Part shown: positions 24,329 to 34,900 of the stretch, piece after piece | How positions within the stretch are numbered: the first letter of the stretch is position 1 | Layout: each line of letters begins with the position of its first letter | Assembly (NCBI GenBank): GCA_002371215.1 | Contig: DFGL01000039.1 | Location: 1-64,000, forward strand | Direction: 5' to 3' | DNA: 64,000 nt | Origin: Ruminococcaceae bacterium UBA3751 | GTDB lineage: Bacteria; Bacillota; Clostridia; Oscillospirales; Acutalibacteraceae | Made by a program: the position numbers and the translations under genes | Notes under the pieces: generated by a model | What the model saw: only the letters and a program-made list of their open reading frames with translations | Databases searched by the model: none | Told to the model about the DNA's origin: nothing

Positions 24329-25321
24329 CTATATATCAAAATCATCGTTTAAAGCTGAACGCTTTTTAATCTCTTCTATATCAAACGACGGCTTGGTTTT
24401 GAGTTTTCCTTTGCCCGCGGGATTTTTCTTTTCATTTTCGGGCTGAGCCTTAACCTCGTCCGGGGTCGTGAACTTTTTGCGCTTCCAGTCCTTGAGAACG
24501 TTATCTATAGCCTTAACGCTTTGTCTGTCCTCATCGGTGTATTTTTTCATTGTGTTGCAGGCAAAAGCAATCATTTCGTCGCTGAAATCCGTCCTCCAGC
24601 GGGAGAGCATTTTTTTCTGCGCGGAGGTCGGCTGTCTGTATTCAAAGCCGCAGAGGTCAAGTACCTTGAGCCAGAGGGCGTCAATTTCCGTCATTTCAAG
24701 GAGCTTTTTTGAAGCCTCTTCTATTGAAGAAACCTCTTCTCCCGCCCATTCCCTGGCGATGTTCTGAAGCTTGCGGGTGGTAATATTCCTGCCTGCGTCG
24801 CGCTCTGCTTTGTAGTATTCAAGCAGGGTTACAACAACGGAAGCGGGGAGCCCGTAATAGGTTACCATATTAACTAAATTGCTTTTAAAAGCGTTGCTCA
24901 GAGAGGTGCCGAGGATTCTTTCGGCAGTTCTTAAAAGGTCTTTAAGCTCGGGGTTATCAAAGCAGATATTAACTATATCGCTCGGGGTGAGATTAGGCAC
25001 GGGCAGGCTTTCAAAGGCAGACTTTTTCTGCGTTTCAGGCTCTGCGGGAACTTCGGTTCTCTGCTCAATTTTTTCGCCGTCTTTTGTTAAAAATCCCTCG
25101 TAACACCAGTAATCAAGGCATTCTGACGCCGCCTGTTCGCTGCAGCCTAACGCCTCCGCGACAGCCTTTTCATCAGCCGTTCCCGAGCGTGAAAGGAGAA
25201 TGAGCAAAGCCTTGATTTGAAGCTCGTTAGAAAACTTCAGACTCTTTTCAATAAGCGAAACGGGAACGCAGAAAACCCCGTTTTTCCAGTATTCGCCGCT
25301 TGGAATAATATGGTAGGTCAT
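24329..25321 (-). CDS. DnaD-domain replication initiation protein
   Basis: A 330-residue protein: an N-terminal winged-helix part (about residues 1-75, with 'GTADEKAVAEALGCSEQAA'), a linker, then two stretches of DnaD/DnaB_2 type (about 115-200 and 215-285; 'YYGLPASVVVTLLEYYKAER' in the first). DnaD proteins remodel DNA at the origin and help load helicase. The C-terminal 40 residues are basic and probably disordered. It is upstream of the DnaI-like gene, and its start has GAAAGGAGA before it. Confidence 0.87.
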   Translation of the reverse strand: MTYHIIPSGEYWKNGVFCVPVSLIEKSLKFSNELQIKALLILLSRSGTADEKAVAEALGCSEQAASECLDYWCYEGFLTKDGEKIEQRTEVPAEPETQKKSAFESLPVPNLTPSDIVNICFDNPELKDLLRTAERILGTSLSNAFKSNLVNMVTYYGLPASVVVTLLEYYKAERDAGRNITTRKLQNIAREWAGEEVSSIEEASKKLLEMTEIDALWLKVLDLCGFEYRQPTSAQKKMLSRWRTDFSDEMIAFACNTMKKYTDEDRQSVKAIDNVLKDWKRKKFTTPDEVKAQPENEKKNPAGKGKLKTKPSFDIEEIKKRSALNDDFDI

Positions 25322-25351
25322 AGCAGTCTCCTTTCTTTCGGTGTAAATTAC

Positions 25352-25380
25352 ATTGTAACAAAAAAATCTGCTTATGTAAA
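25352..25380 (-). promoter_or_regulatory. Promoter of dnaD operon
   Basis: On the minus strand: TTTACA (25380-25375), 17 bp, TACAAT (25357-25352). It is divergent from the tRNA promoter. Confidence 0.6.
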
Positions 25381-25403
25381 TAAGAAAATAAATAAAATAA
25401 TTC

Positions 25404-25432
25404 TTGACAAACGGGGCTTTGATATGTATAAT
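25404..25432 (+). promoter_or_regulatory. Promoter of tRNA-Gly
   Basis: TTGACA (25404-25409), 17 bp, TATAAT (25427-25432), perfect consensus. Confidence 0.85.
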
Positions 25433-25450
25433 TACATATGCAAACTAAAT

Positions 25451-25526
25451 GCGGATTTAGCTCATCCGGTAGAGCGTCACCTTGCCAAGGTGAAGGTAGC
25501 GAGTTCGAGTCTCGTAATCCGCTCCA
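25451..25526 (+). tRNA. tRNA-Gly (anticodon GCC)
   Basis: A 76-nt cloverleaf: acceptor GCGGATT/AATCCGC, D stem GCTC/GAGC, anticodon stem TCACC/GGTGA with loop TTGCCAA (anticodon GCC at 25484-25486), T arm with GTTCGAGTC, and an encoded CCA. Its last 20 bases reappear inverted just downstream (25567-25584). Confidence 0.97.
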
Positions 25527-25532
25527 AAAAAT

Positions 25533-25560
25533 AAGCACCCATAAGGGTGCTTAATTTTTT
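25533..25560 (+). terminator. Terminator after tRNA-Gly
   Basis: AAGCACCC/GGGTGCTT stem with a 4-nt loop, then AATTTTTT. Confidence 0.85.
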
Positions 25561-25566
25561 GGCTCA

Positions 25567-25634
25567 GCGGATAGAGACTCGAACAGGGCAATTTCGAAGA
25601 AATAGAAACAGTCCGGCGGACTGTTTCGGTGCCC
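25567..25634. repeat. Inverted copy of the tRNA 3' end followed by a branched palindrome
   Basis: 25567-25584 reads GCGGATAGAGACTCGAAC, the reverse complement of the tRNA-Gly T-arm and acceptor 3' strand with two bases missing. It is followed by GGGCA (25586-25590) pairing with TGCCC (25630-25634) around two inner stems: ATTTC/GAAAT (25591-25603) and AAACAGTCC/GGACTGTTT (25606-25626). No gene is visible here. Confidence 0.6.
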
Positions 25635-25711
25635 GCGTGCGTGCCGGAAGGAGCTTTTATTTTGATTTATACACCTGTCGTCTATCAATTCACAATTTGT
25701 TAAAAAAATAC

Positions 25712-25740
25712 TTGACACCGGAATATAGTATATATATAAT
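25712..25740 (+). promoter_or_regulatory. Perfect-consensus promoter of the giant secreted protein gene
   Basis: TTGACA (25712-25717), 17 bp, TATAAT (25735-25740). With a start site near 25747 the leader is about 160 nt. Confidence 0.85.
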
Positions 25741-25752
25741 ATAAAAGTCTGT

Positions 25753-25894
25753 GAACACATAGGGATTTATGTGCCTATTATATCCACTGTGTTCATAAAA
25801 TGTTCATAATTTCGCGAGTAAGCGCAATGCTTGTCAAAAACGCGTAGTCAGTAAGCAATTTTGACTGTTGCTTCGCTAAAAACGAAGTTATAAG
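25753..25894 (+). promoter_or_regulatory. Structured 5' leader of the giant gene
   Basis: The leader holds GAACACA (25753-25759) pairing with TGTGTTC (25788-25794), an inner TAGG/CCTA stem (25760-25763 with 25774-25777), a possible AGTCA/TGACT stem near 25850, and CTTCG...CGAAG just before the GGAGG ribosome binding site. I match no known riboswitch class. Together with the upstream repeats it fills the gene-free stretch 25527-25905. Confidence 0.4.
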
Positions 25895-25905
25895 GAGGAA
25901 AAACT

Positions 25906-28900
25906 ATGAAGAAAATGAGTAAGAGAATATTATCTGTATTTCTCTCGCTGCTGATGGTTGTTACCATGCTTCCCTTCGGCGGTATTCTCGCTTTAGCAAG
26001 CGCAAAGGATACCGAGGCGTATTTTTACGATAACGCCGAGGGCTATTCAGCTTCAACGGGAACAGATAAGATTAACGGAACAAACTATATTGCCAATAAC
26101 GGCGGTACTAACTACGTTACGGCTGACAAAGACTGGACTCCTAACGGCGACAGAACGACGGGCTTTGTTATCAGCTTCTGGTACAATCCCGGCGCAACAG
26201 TAGGTACCTGGGGCTCGGAGTGTATGTTCGCTATGGGTCTTCCGAGCGATGAGTCGAATAACAAGAAATACTTTGAGGTATTTGAAAGCGGTACTCTCCG
26301 TTATTGCTACAACGGCACGTCATATATTGACGTTGACGTTGCAAGCGGCGGTATATGGAATAATAAAGTAACTGCAAATAAATGGCAGTATATTACTATT
26401 ATCATTGACCCCAACGGCGATTACTACGATACGCTGAGCTTCTACGTTGACGATACGCTTACCTACACTCTTGACGATTCAACCGGAACCAACGTTCAGG
26501 CTGACGGCAGAGGCGTCTGCGATTTCTTTGCAAATTACAGCGGTAAGGTTCGCCTTGCTTCCTCTCTCGGCGTACACAGCTGGACCTCTGCAACGGGCTC
26601 TATTGACGAGGTATTTATTTATCCCTCAAAGATGAAGCCCGAGGACGCTATGGACCTCTTTGAAACAAAGATGAAGTCAGGTGTTTATCAGAATACCAAG
26701 TCCGCTTATCAGAGCTATATTGCAACCTCAACTCAGCTTGACGCCTTTAACTACGGCGGCAAGGCAGAGGCAGAGCAGTACGCTCAGACAAACGCCAACC
26801 AGCTTGTTGATAAGATTACAACAATGTATGGCTGGAATGAAACGTTTACAACTATAAACGGAAGCGGTTACAGTAGTGCGATTTACAGTCCCACTATTCC
26901 GTCACCTGCAAGTAGTGACAATGCAACCAATACGACGGGCGATGTTCAAGTGAACAGTAGCTGGACCGGTTCAGACGGTGTTAATACTCGTATTTATCAG
27001 CCGAGTCCCGTGTTATTATATGACGGCAAAACAAAGATGACCTTCCCGGTAGGCGTTTGGGCGCATCCGTATAAAACCGGTACATGGTCAAAGAACGGAA
27101 GAACCACATATATTTATCCTACTGCAGCACCGTTTTCGCACGAAAGCTGGTGGAAAGGTAATATTGCTGATGAAAGCAATACTTACGCTCTTAATTATGA
27201 TACGCTGATTAATGGCAGCGCTTATACCGGTTACTCATCCTCAAACACAAATGAAGTTGTCTATAAAACGCAAGAATTTTACGGTGTAAACTATGTTGTA
27301 GTTTCAAATCCGACCTTTACTAACAAGCTTTACAACGGCACCCCGACGTATACAATGTATGTGAAGGATGATGCCAAAGGTACTACAACCTCTGTGAACG
27401 GTACGAACGTTTATGTTGTTGATGCAACGGCACTGATTTCCGCTGCAAGAGCGGCTGCAACAAGCTTCGATGATTCCTACAAAGAGGGCGGATACAATGC
27501 TGTTTTAACAGCGCTTGATAATACAACTGAGCTTGACCTTACTACCAAAGATTACAGCAACGTTGCAACAGGCGCTAACTCTGCAATCAGCACAATTAAC
27601 GATTTAATTACTGCGTTAGGTAATTCTACTGCTGACGGTCAGTATAAAACGCTTCGCGACGCTATGGAATATCAGGGCGCGATTTCGGACGGCACCTCCA
27701 CCTCCGTTCCCGCTGCTTATAATAACGGCGTAAACCCTGACGGCTATACCACTGCAACCTATACAGCGTTCAAGACTGCTTACGAAGCTGCTAAGGCAAA
27801 GATGGCGGCTCTTTACAGCACGAGCGGTTCAGCTAATTACTCCGCAGCGCTCGGCACCGAGGCTCAGGATTTGCTTGACGCATTTGCCGCTCTTGCACAC
27901 AGCTCAGTTGTTAAGCCGACTATTACTCCCGCAACGGGCGCAACGGTAGGTAAAAACACTCAGCTTACAATTACTAATAACACCGATTCCTACAATGCCG
28001 ACACAAAGGCGCAGGACGGCACGATTTATTATACAGTTAAGGTTGACGGCGGCGCAGAGAGCGAGCCCATGACCGTAACGGCTGCTAAGGACGCTTCTGC
28101 AACAGTTACTCCGTTTACCGACGTTCCCGCAACTGCTTCAACCGTAACAGTTAAGGCATACATTTACGCTTATGAAAACGCGGGCGACACGAACCTTCAG
28201 GTTTCCGCTAACGAAACCGTAACCTATAACCTTCTTGCCGCTCCGCTTATTGACGGCAAAAACAGCGGCGCCGTTAAGGGCAAGGACCAGGGAGATACGG
28301 TTGCTATTACAGGCAGCGGTAATATAATGTATAAAATAAATGACGGTGCTTATCAGACTTACAGCAGCGCAGTTTCGCTCTTCACCGACGACAGCTCCGC
28401 TCAGACAATTTCTGCATACAGCGTTGTTGACGGCGTTGAATCCGCTGTTTCAACGGTAACCTTTACCCGTGCGGGCGCGTTTACTATCACCCTTGATAAC
28501 CCGAACGCAAAATCTCCGTTATTCTATGATGCGGGCAGTGCTGTAAGAGTTTCCGTTGATAATACAAAGGGTACTTTCAGCAACGTTAAATATAAGATTA
28601 TTCCCGACGGTGATGAGGACCACGCAGTTGTTAAAACTCTTGCAACCGACGGCGCAACTACCTCAACGAGCGCATTTATGAACTACAAGGGCATTTCAGT
28701 TGTTGCCTATGTTGACGGCGCAGAGGAGGACGGCGTTGAAGCTACCTTCTACAACGTTGATAAGTTTGACCCGATGATTTATCAGGAGAGCTTTAACGGA
28801 ACTACGGCATATTACGATTTCCTCGGCTCCTCAACGGGTGTTGACGGCGTACTCAACGTTCCCGAAGCGGATGACACAATCCGCGTTAAGCAGGGCACGT

Positions 28901-31900
28901 ACGGCCTTGATACCTATGACCAGAGAAAGAACGTTCTTAAGATTGCCGCTAACAGCGCAACCTACGGCAACGTTCTTCAGCTCAACGAAAACCCGCTTGC
29001 AAATTCAACAAATGCAGCGTTTGCCAAGGAAAGCGGCGTTACGATTTCCTTCTGGCGCTACGTTACTCCGAGCGGCGATACGGCTATTAATACAGATGAC
29101 CTTAGATGGCTGAATGTTCTGAACTTCACCAAGGCCAACAAGGATGATTACACGGATGCAACCAGTGCTAATCACTATCAGTATGCTGTATTGACAGCAA
29201 ACGGCACATTCTCTTTCTCTGAGAACGGCGCAAACGGCGGACCGTATCTGGATTATTATCCGGCATCCTGCGACATTACGAACCATTCAACCGACGCAAA
29301 CCACGGCTATTGGACGCATATTGCGCTGACCGTTGACCCGACCACCGCGGCAACAACCGAGGATTCGGGCGATACAAGACTTGATACGGGTATCACAGTA
29401 TATATCAATGGCGAACCGCACGATATTGATGTCAGCAATACCGAAACCAAGGTGGATACACCGGTTGTAAAATCCAAAAATCGCAATTTTGCATCTATGA
29501 CCGATAAAGAGGTTGTGGATGAATTGCTCGACTACCTTACCGATGAAGATACAAACGTTCTTTTCGGTTACGGTGCTTGGGATGACCAGGTTGGCTACAG
29601 AAGCAATAAGGATTTGTACATTGACGACGTAAGAATGTACACCAAGGCGCTTACTCAGGCTGAAATTAATAATATGTATACCGATTCTGCTGCCGACGCG
29701 CAGCCGGGACACCAGAGTTCAACCTCTCACGACCCGACAAACGTTACAGTTTATACCTTCAAGAACGCGTATAATTATACGAATGTTGACGGCGTCTCTG
29801 CAACAAAGCCCGCCGGCGCACAGGTTGGTCAGGAATTCATTGATTATTACAATGTTGACCTCAGCCTTGTAGATATCAGCTATTATTCCTTCGGAACAGG
29901 TATGACAATTTACAAGTCTGACGATAACGTAAACTGGACGGTTATCGGCGACAGCAAGGGCAGAACGGGCTACCAGAACGAAGAATTATTCAACGGTGAA
30001 TATCGCTCTGTTCTCGGTTACCGTATTGACCAGGGAGGTACAGCAGACACGCCGCTCGGCTGGGCTTCCCAGGGTGAATCCATAGACCACGGCGAGGTAA
30101 GAGCAAGAGCTTCCGGACATCTGCTTTGGGCACCGCACGTTATGTATAACCTCAAGCAGGATAAGTGGATGTACTACGGTTCAACCTCTGCGTGGCAGTC
30201 AAATTACAGCGCTGTATTCGTATTTACCTCTGATGAGGTTGCCAACAACTATACCTATCAGGAAATCGTTGTTAAAACTCAGAGCGGCGATTCAACCAAC
30301 GCTATTGACGCCTGCGCTTACTATGGCAGAGACTCAGAGGGTAAGATTAATCCGAACGCGCTCTATATGCTTTACGGCTCATGGGGCGACATCTATGTTA
30401 AAACACTTAATCCGAACGGTACAAGAACGGATACCGACAGAACGCTCGGCGACCTTCTTGCAAGAGCAAACAACAACGGCGGCCCCGGCGGCGGCGAAGG
30501 CGGTTACGTAACCTATGAAAACGGTTATTATTACTACTGGATTTCAGCCGGCGCTAACGGCTGGGGAACAAGCGGCGGCGCTTACAGACAGCGTGTATTC
30601 CGCTCCGAAAACCCGACAAGCGGTTTCGTTGACGTAACGGGAAGCCTTGCAACAAACGCTTCCTCCAAGCCTCACGGTAACGGTATCGTTTCCGCTTACG
30701 ATTTAAAGACTAACGATTATATCTACACATCTGTAGGCCACAGCTCGCTGTACAAGGCTTACAACACCTACGGCGAAACTGTTGAAATTAACGCAGCTCA
30801 CGCAAGAGAGTATTCTCACAGCGGTATTGCAACAGAGGACGGACAGCTTACAACCCGCCAGATTTGGCTCATCGGTAACGTTGCTATCCATAACCCCGTT
30901 GCTTATACGGACAACGGCTGGCCGACAGCCTTCCCGCTCAACTATGACGAGAGCTTTACTCTTCAGTACAGAGGCGACGGTTCAACGGCGAGAAAGAGCA
31001 GAGGCTTCAACGCGTTTGATATTCAGGGCGTTTACGATTCAAATACTCTTCTCAACGTAGGCGACGACGATTCCAAGTATGCGGGCTACTGCTCGGGTAA
31101 TTACTGCGCATATGCTGCTTCTTACGATACTGAAATTATCGCTACCGATACAGACGCGGGCGTTATCGTCAATATGAAGAGTAACGACGGCTACAGCTTC
31201 AAGCTCACATATGATGACCCCGAAAACCCGACCAAGACCTATATCACCCTTTACAGCGGAACTACCGAATACGCTCACGGCGTTATCGCCAACCAGGGTG
31301 CAGAGGGCAGCGCAATCCCTGAATTCTCCTATGTAATCAATTCAACAGGACAGCACGTTTGGGGCTATAAGTACGAAACTATCGTACGCGACGCTGAAAA
31401 CTATGAGGGTAAAAATCAGGTTGAGGTTGACGGCGTAGTTTATACTCATAAGGCAAGCGATAAGTATACCGTATACGGCCAGGAAATTTCCGACGACCTT
31501 AATTACCTTACCGATACATCAGCAGGTGAGAGAGTTACAACTCTTAAGGTTAACTATCCTTCGGAAATCGCCGTTAACGATAAATCCGCAGTCGTTTGCG
31601 TTAACGATGCAGACTTCGTTGCAGCGGGCTATACCGCAGGCGAATACTGGGTTGAATACGCAGCAGGCCAGGATTTATGGTACAAGGACAACGGCGACGG
31701 CACCGTAACAACAAAAACACCCGCTCAGTTTAAGAATCTCTCAGAAGAGGATAAGGCGGAATACTACCGTTACTATGTTCTTAAGGGTACGGTTTCCAAC
31801 TACTTCCATTACTTCAAGAACGAGAAGGATTTAGACGGTCAGCGCATTACAGGTTACCCCGAAAAGGGTCTTGAGCTGCTGATTATGTATACAAACGTAA

Positions 31901-34900
31901 CAGATTCAACAGGTACGCTCTACGGCGAATACGAATTCCCGTTCGTTATGCCTAACCCCGCATGGGCTCATACGATGGCGGCTACGAGAAACGCTCAGTC
32001 CGACTGGATTGGTAACGACCGTCAGTCATCGGTTGGTATCTTTAACCGTTTCATTGATTCCTACGGTGAAGCTACTCCGACCTATTCGCACGTGCTGTAC
32101 GATTACAACGCTTTCACTATTAAAGAGGATGCGTCAAAGTACGGCAGCGGCGTTGCAAACGTACTTGCAGACTTCGATGAGAAGTCATTCGGAAGAACTG
32201 ATTTATCAACAGTTGATAAGATTAACACGCTGTTTGATTTCTATGATGACCCGAGCGTTGGTATCAACTCCGGTACCTATTCAGTTCAGGAGCATCAGGA
32301 TAAGGGTCCGAGCGCTTATACTGCAGTTCCCGACGTAGTTAAGGTTAATTACTACATTGACTATTCTGATAAATCACAGTATCAGGAGGTTGCAGGAACA
32401 AGCGATAACACCTACGTTTCAGGTAATAAGAACGGCTTAATCAAAACAAAGAACGGCGTTCCGTTCGGCTATCAGTTCAAGATGAAGGCGTCAAACTTCC
32501 TTTGGGATACAACGGACGTTGCCGCAATTCACGACGTTACATCGTACGAGAGAAACACAACGGGACTTGATATTACCTATCAGACTCACGAGGCATATAC
32601 TGATTTAAGATATGATGATGACGCAAAGGACGACGCAAAGAATCCTCAGAACCTTAAATCTAACAGAAACGGTTTCAGAACGGCTTCCGTAACATGGCCT
32701 ACGAATATTAACCACAAATATTGGTATGAGCCCGAAATGATGTTCTATACCGACCTCAGAACTTATAACGACCAGCACTTTGATTATTCTTACAGAAAGA
32801 AATACTTAGAGCTGTTCGCACTCGGCGACAATACCTATACCTTTACGGATATGGGCGGCGCTGATAAGTATCTTGACGGCAGTAACGGTGCGACAGGACC
32901 GACTATCCACGATTACTGGTCAGGCGCCAACACCTCAAAGCGTGCATTTGATTCGTATTCAAACGGTAAAAACGATACCCACGCTTGGAAGGGTACGGCA
33001 ACCTTCAGCGGTAAAAATGCTGTTAAGCAGAATGAATATCAGGAAGTTTATGACGGCTGGTATTATATGACAGAGGTTGACGACGGCGTTCTCCAGTATC
33101 ACTATACTGACAGCGAAGCAACAGCAAGAGCTAACGCTAAGTCAGGAACCTATACAGACGGAAACGGCAAAACACAGTATTATTACGGTAAGCTCAACGT
33201 TTCTGCTGAGGCATATGCGAACTACATCCTTGAGTTCGGTGCTTATCATAAGCTCGGCGGACTTGTTAAGGGCGGATGCTTCATTCCTCACGAAACGTAT
33301 AACTACTACAATATCGGTGTTGCTACCTGCGATAAGGGTGCCGTTCGTGAATTCGTTGATACTTTTGCGAATAAGGAATTCACCGTTAATAACGGAACAG
33401 CTGTTTCCGAGTTCACTAACGACCAGATTCGCGGTACTGCTACTCAGCAGGGTGATATTCAGGATATCCGCGTAACATCAGGTCTTAAGGCTGCTGATTA
33501 CACAGTTGCTTCCTTTAACGAGTACCTTGACGCTCTCGGCGAGGCTTACTGGTTCGTTAACAACCCGAGAAATACAACCTATCAGTCCTCCGTTGACGGA
33601 AAGACATATGAGTATTCGGTAGGTTATGATAATTTCTACGGCGAAGAACACGCTGCTATCTATCAGGCAGACGCTGCTGAGCACAACATCTTTAATGAAA
33701 CTACAGCAACCGCAGGCTCATACGAAGCAAGAGACGGCGGCGACAACAAGCCTCATACCGATGAGGTACAGGCAGATATTATTGCTGACGTTATCATCGC
33801 TTACAAGAACCTCTACGCTGTATCTAACTACACAGCGGCTGAGGACTTCTATAACTCAATTGAAATTTCCGACGGTGTTGACGGTGAAGGCGAAACAATT
33901 ACCGACGGCGTAATTACCTTCTATACCGATAAGACGAAGACAGACGTTGATTACCGTATAACCAAGGATAACTTTACAGACGACTCATGGGATCAGTTTG
34001 TTGCTCTCGTAAGAAATTCCGGTGCATTCTTTGATTATTACACAAACGGTAATATCGGCGAAGAGGGCTACGACAGAGTTGATACCGATATCAGCTCCTG
34101 GCGTTACGTAACTATGACGGGTGAGGCTTATAACAACCTCCTTGACATCATTAAGCACGCTCAGTCAGGACTTATGGAGCAGCTTGATACTCAGTCGCTC
34201 TCAGATACCTATGACGATAAGACGGGCGCTGACCCGACTTACGGCGGCGATAAGCTTACAGACGGTATTTATAACGACCAGAGCGTTCAGGTTAAGACCT
34301 TTGATTCCTGGTACAATATGAATACAGAGGCAAATAAGGCTAATGAGCTTCTTACAGCGGCTGCCAATAAGGACGACGACCTTACTCAGGACGGTCCTAA
34401 CAAGACCGCTTATGAGGTTGAAGACGGTACTACGGTTTACTTCACTAACGGACGCTACAAGGTAACGGACGTTAAGGCGTACGAATTTGACGATTACACC
34501 TACTATGCTCAGTCCTTCAGCACTGACGAATTCACTGAGGACGGCGAGGGCTCGTCAACCAAGTATGACGAAGCTGAAAACTGCTCTGAAATGCAGGATA
34601 CCGTTTACGATGAAAGCGCAACTCTTGCGGCAACAACGCTTGAGGATTGCGATACCGCCGACGCGTATGCTGCTTATGACGCGGCTTACAGCGCGGTTGA
34701 AAGCGTAAACTTTGATAAGTATCTCGCAACTGCTAAGGACGGCTCAGACGGTGCCGAGGCTCTCGTTAACGCAGAGCTTGCAAAGAAGACTTCTGAGTAC
34801 AATCCTGAGGCTGAAACAAGAGCTGAAACGGTTTACGTAACTCTTACAAGCGACCAGGTAGCAGCTTATAACGAGCGTATGGGCGCTGAAATCCTTGAAA

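Noticed and set aside
29287..29712. 141-residue minus-strand frame within the giant gene
   Set aside because: Lies inside a continuous 3453-codon frame with biased codons; no promoter or SD.
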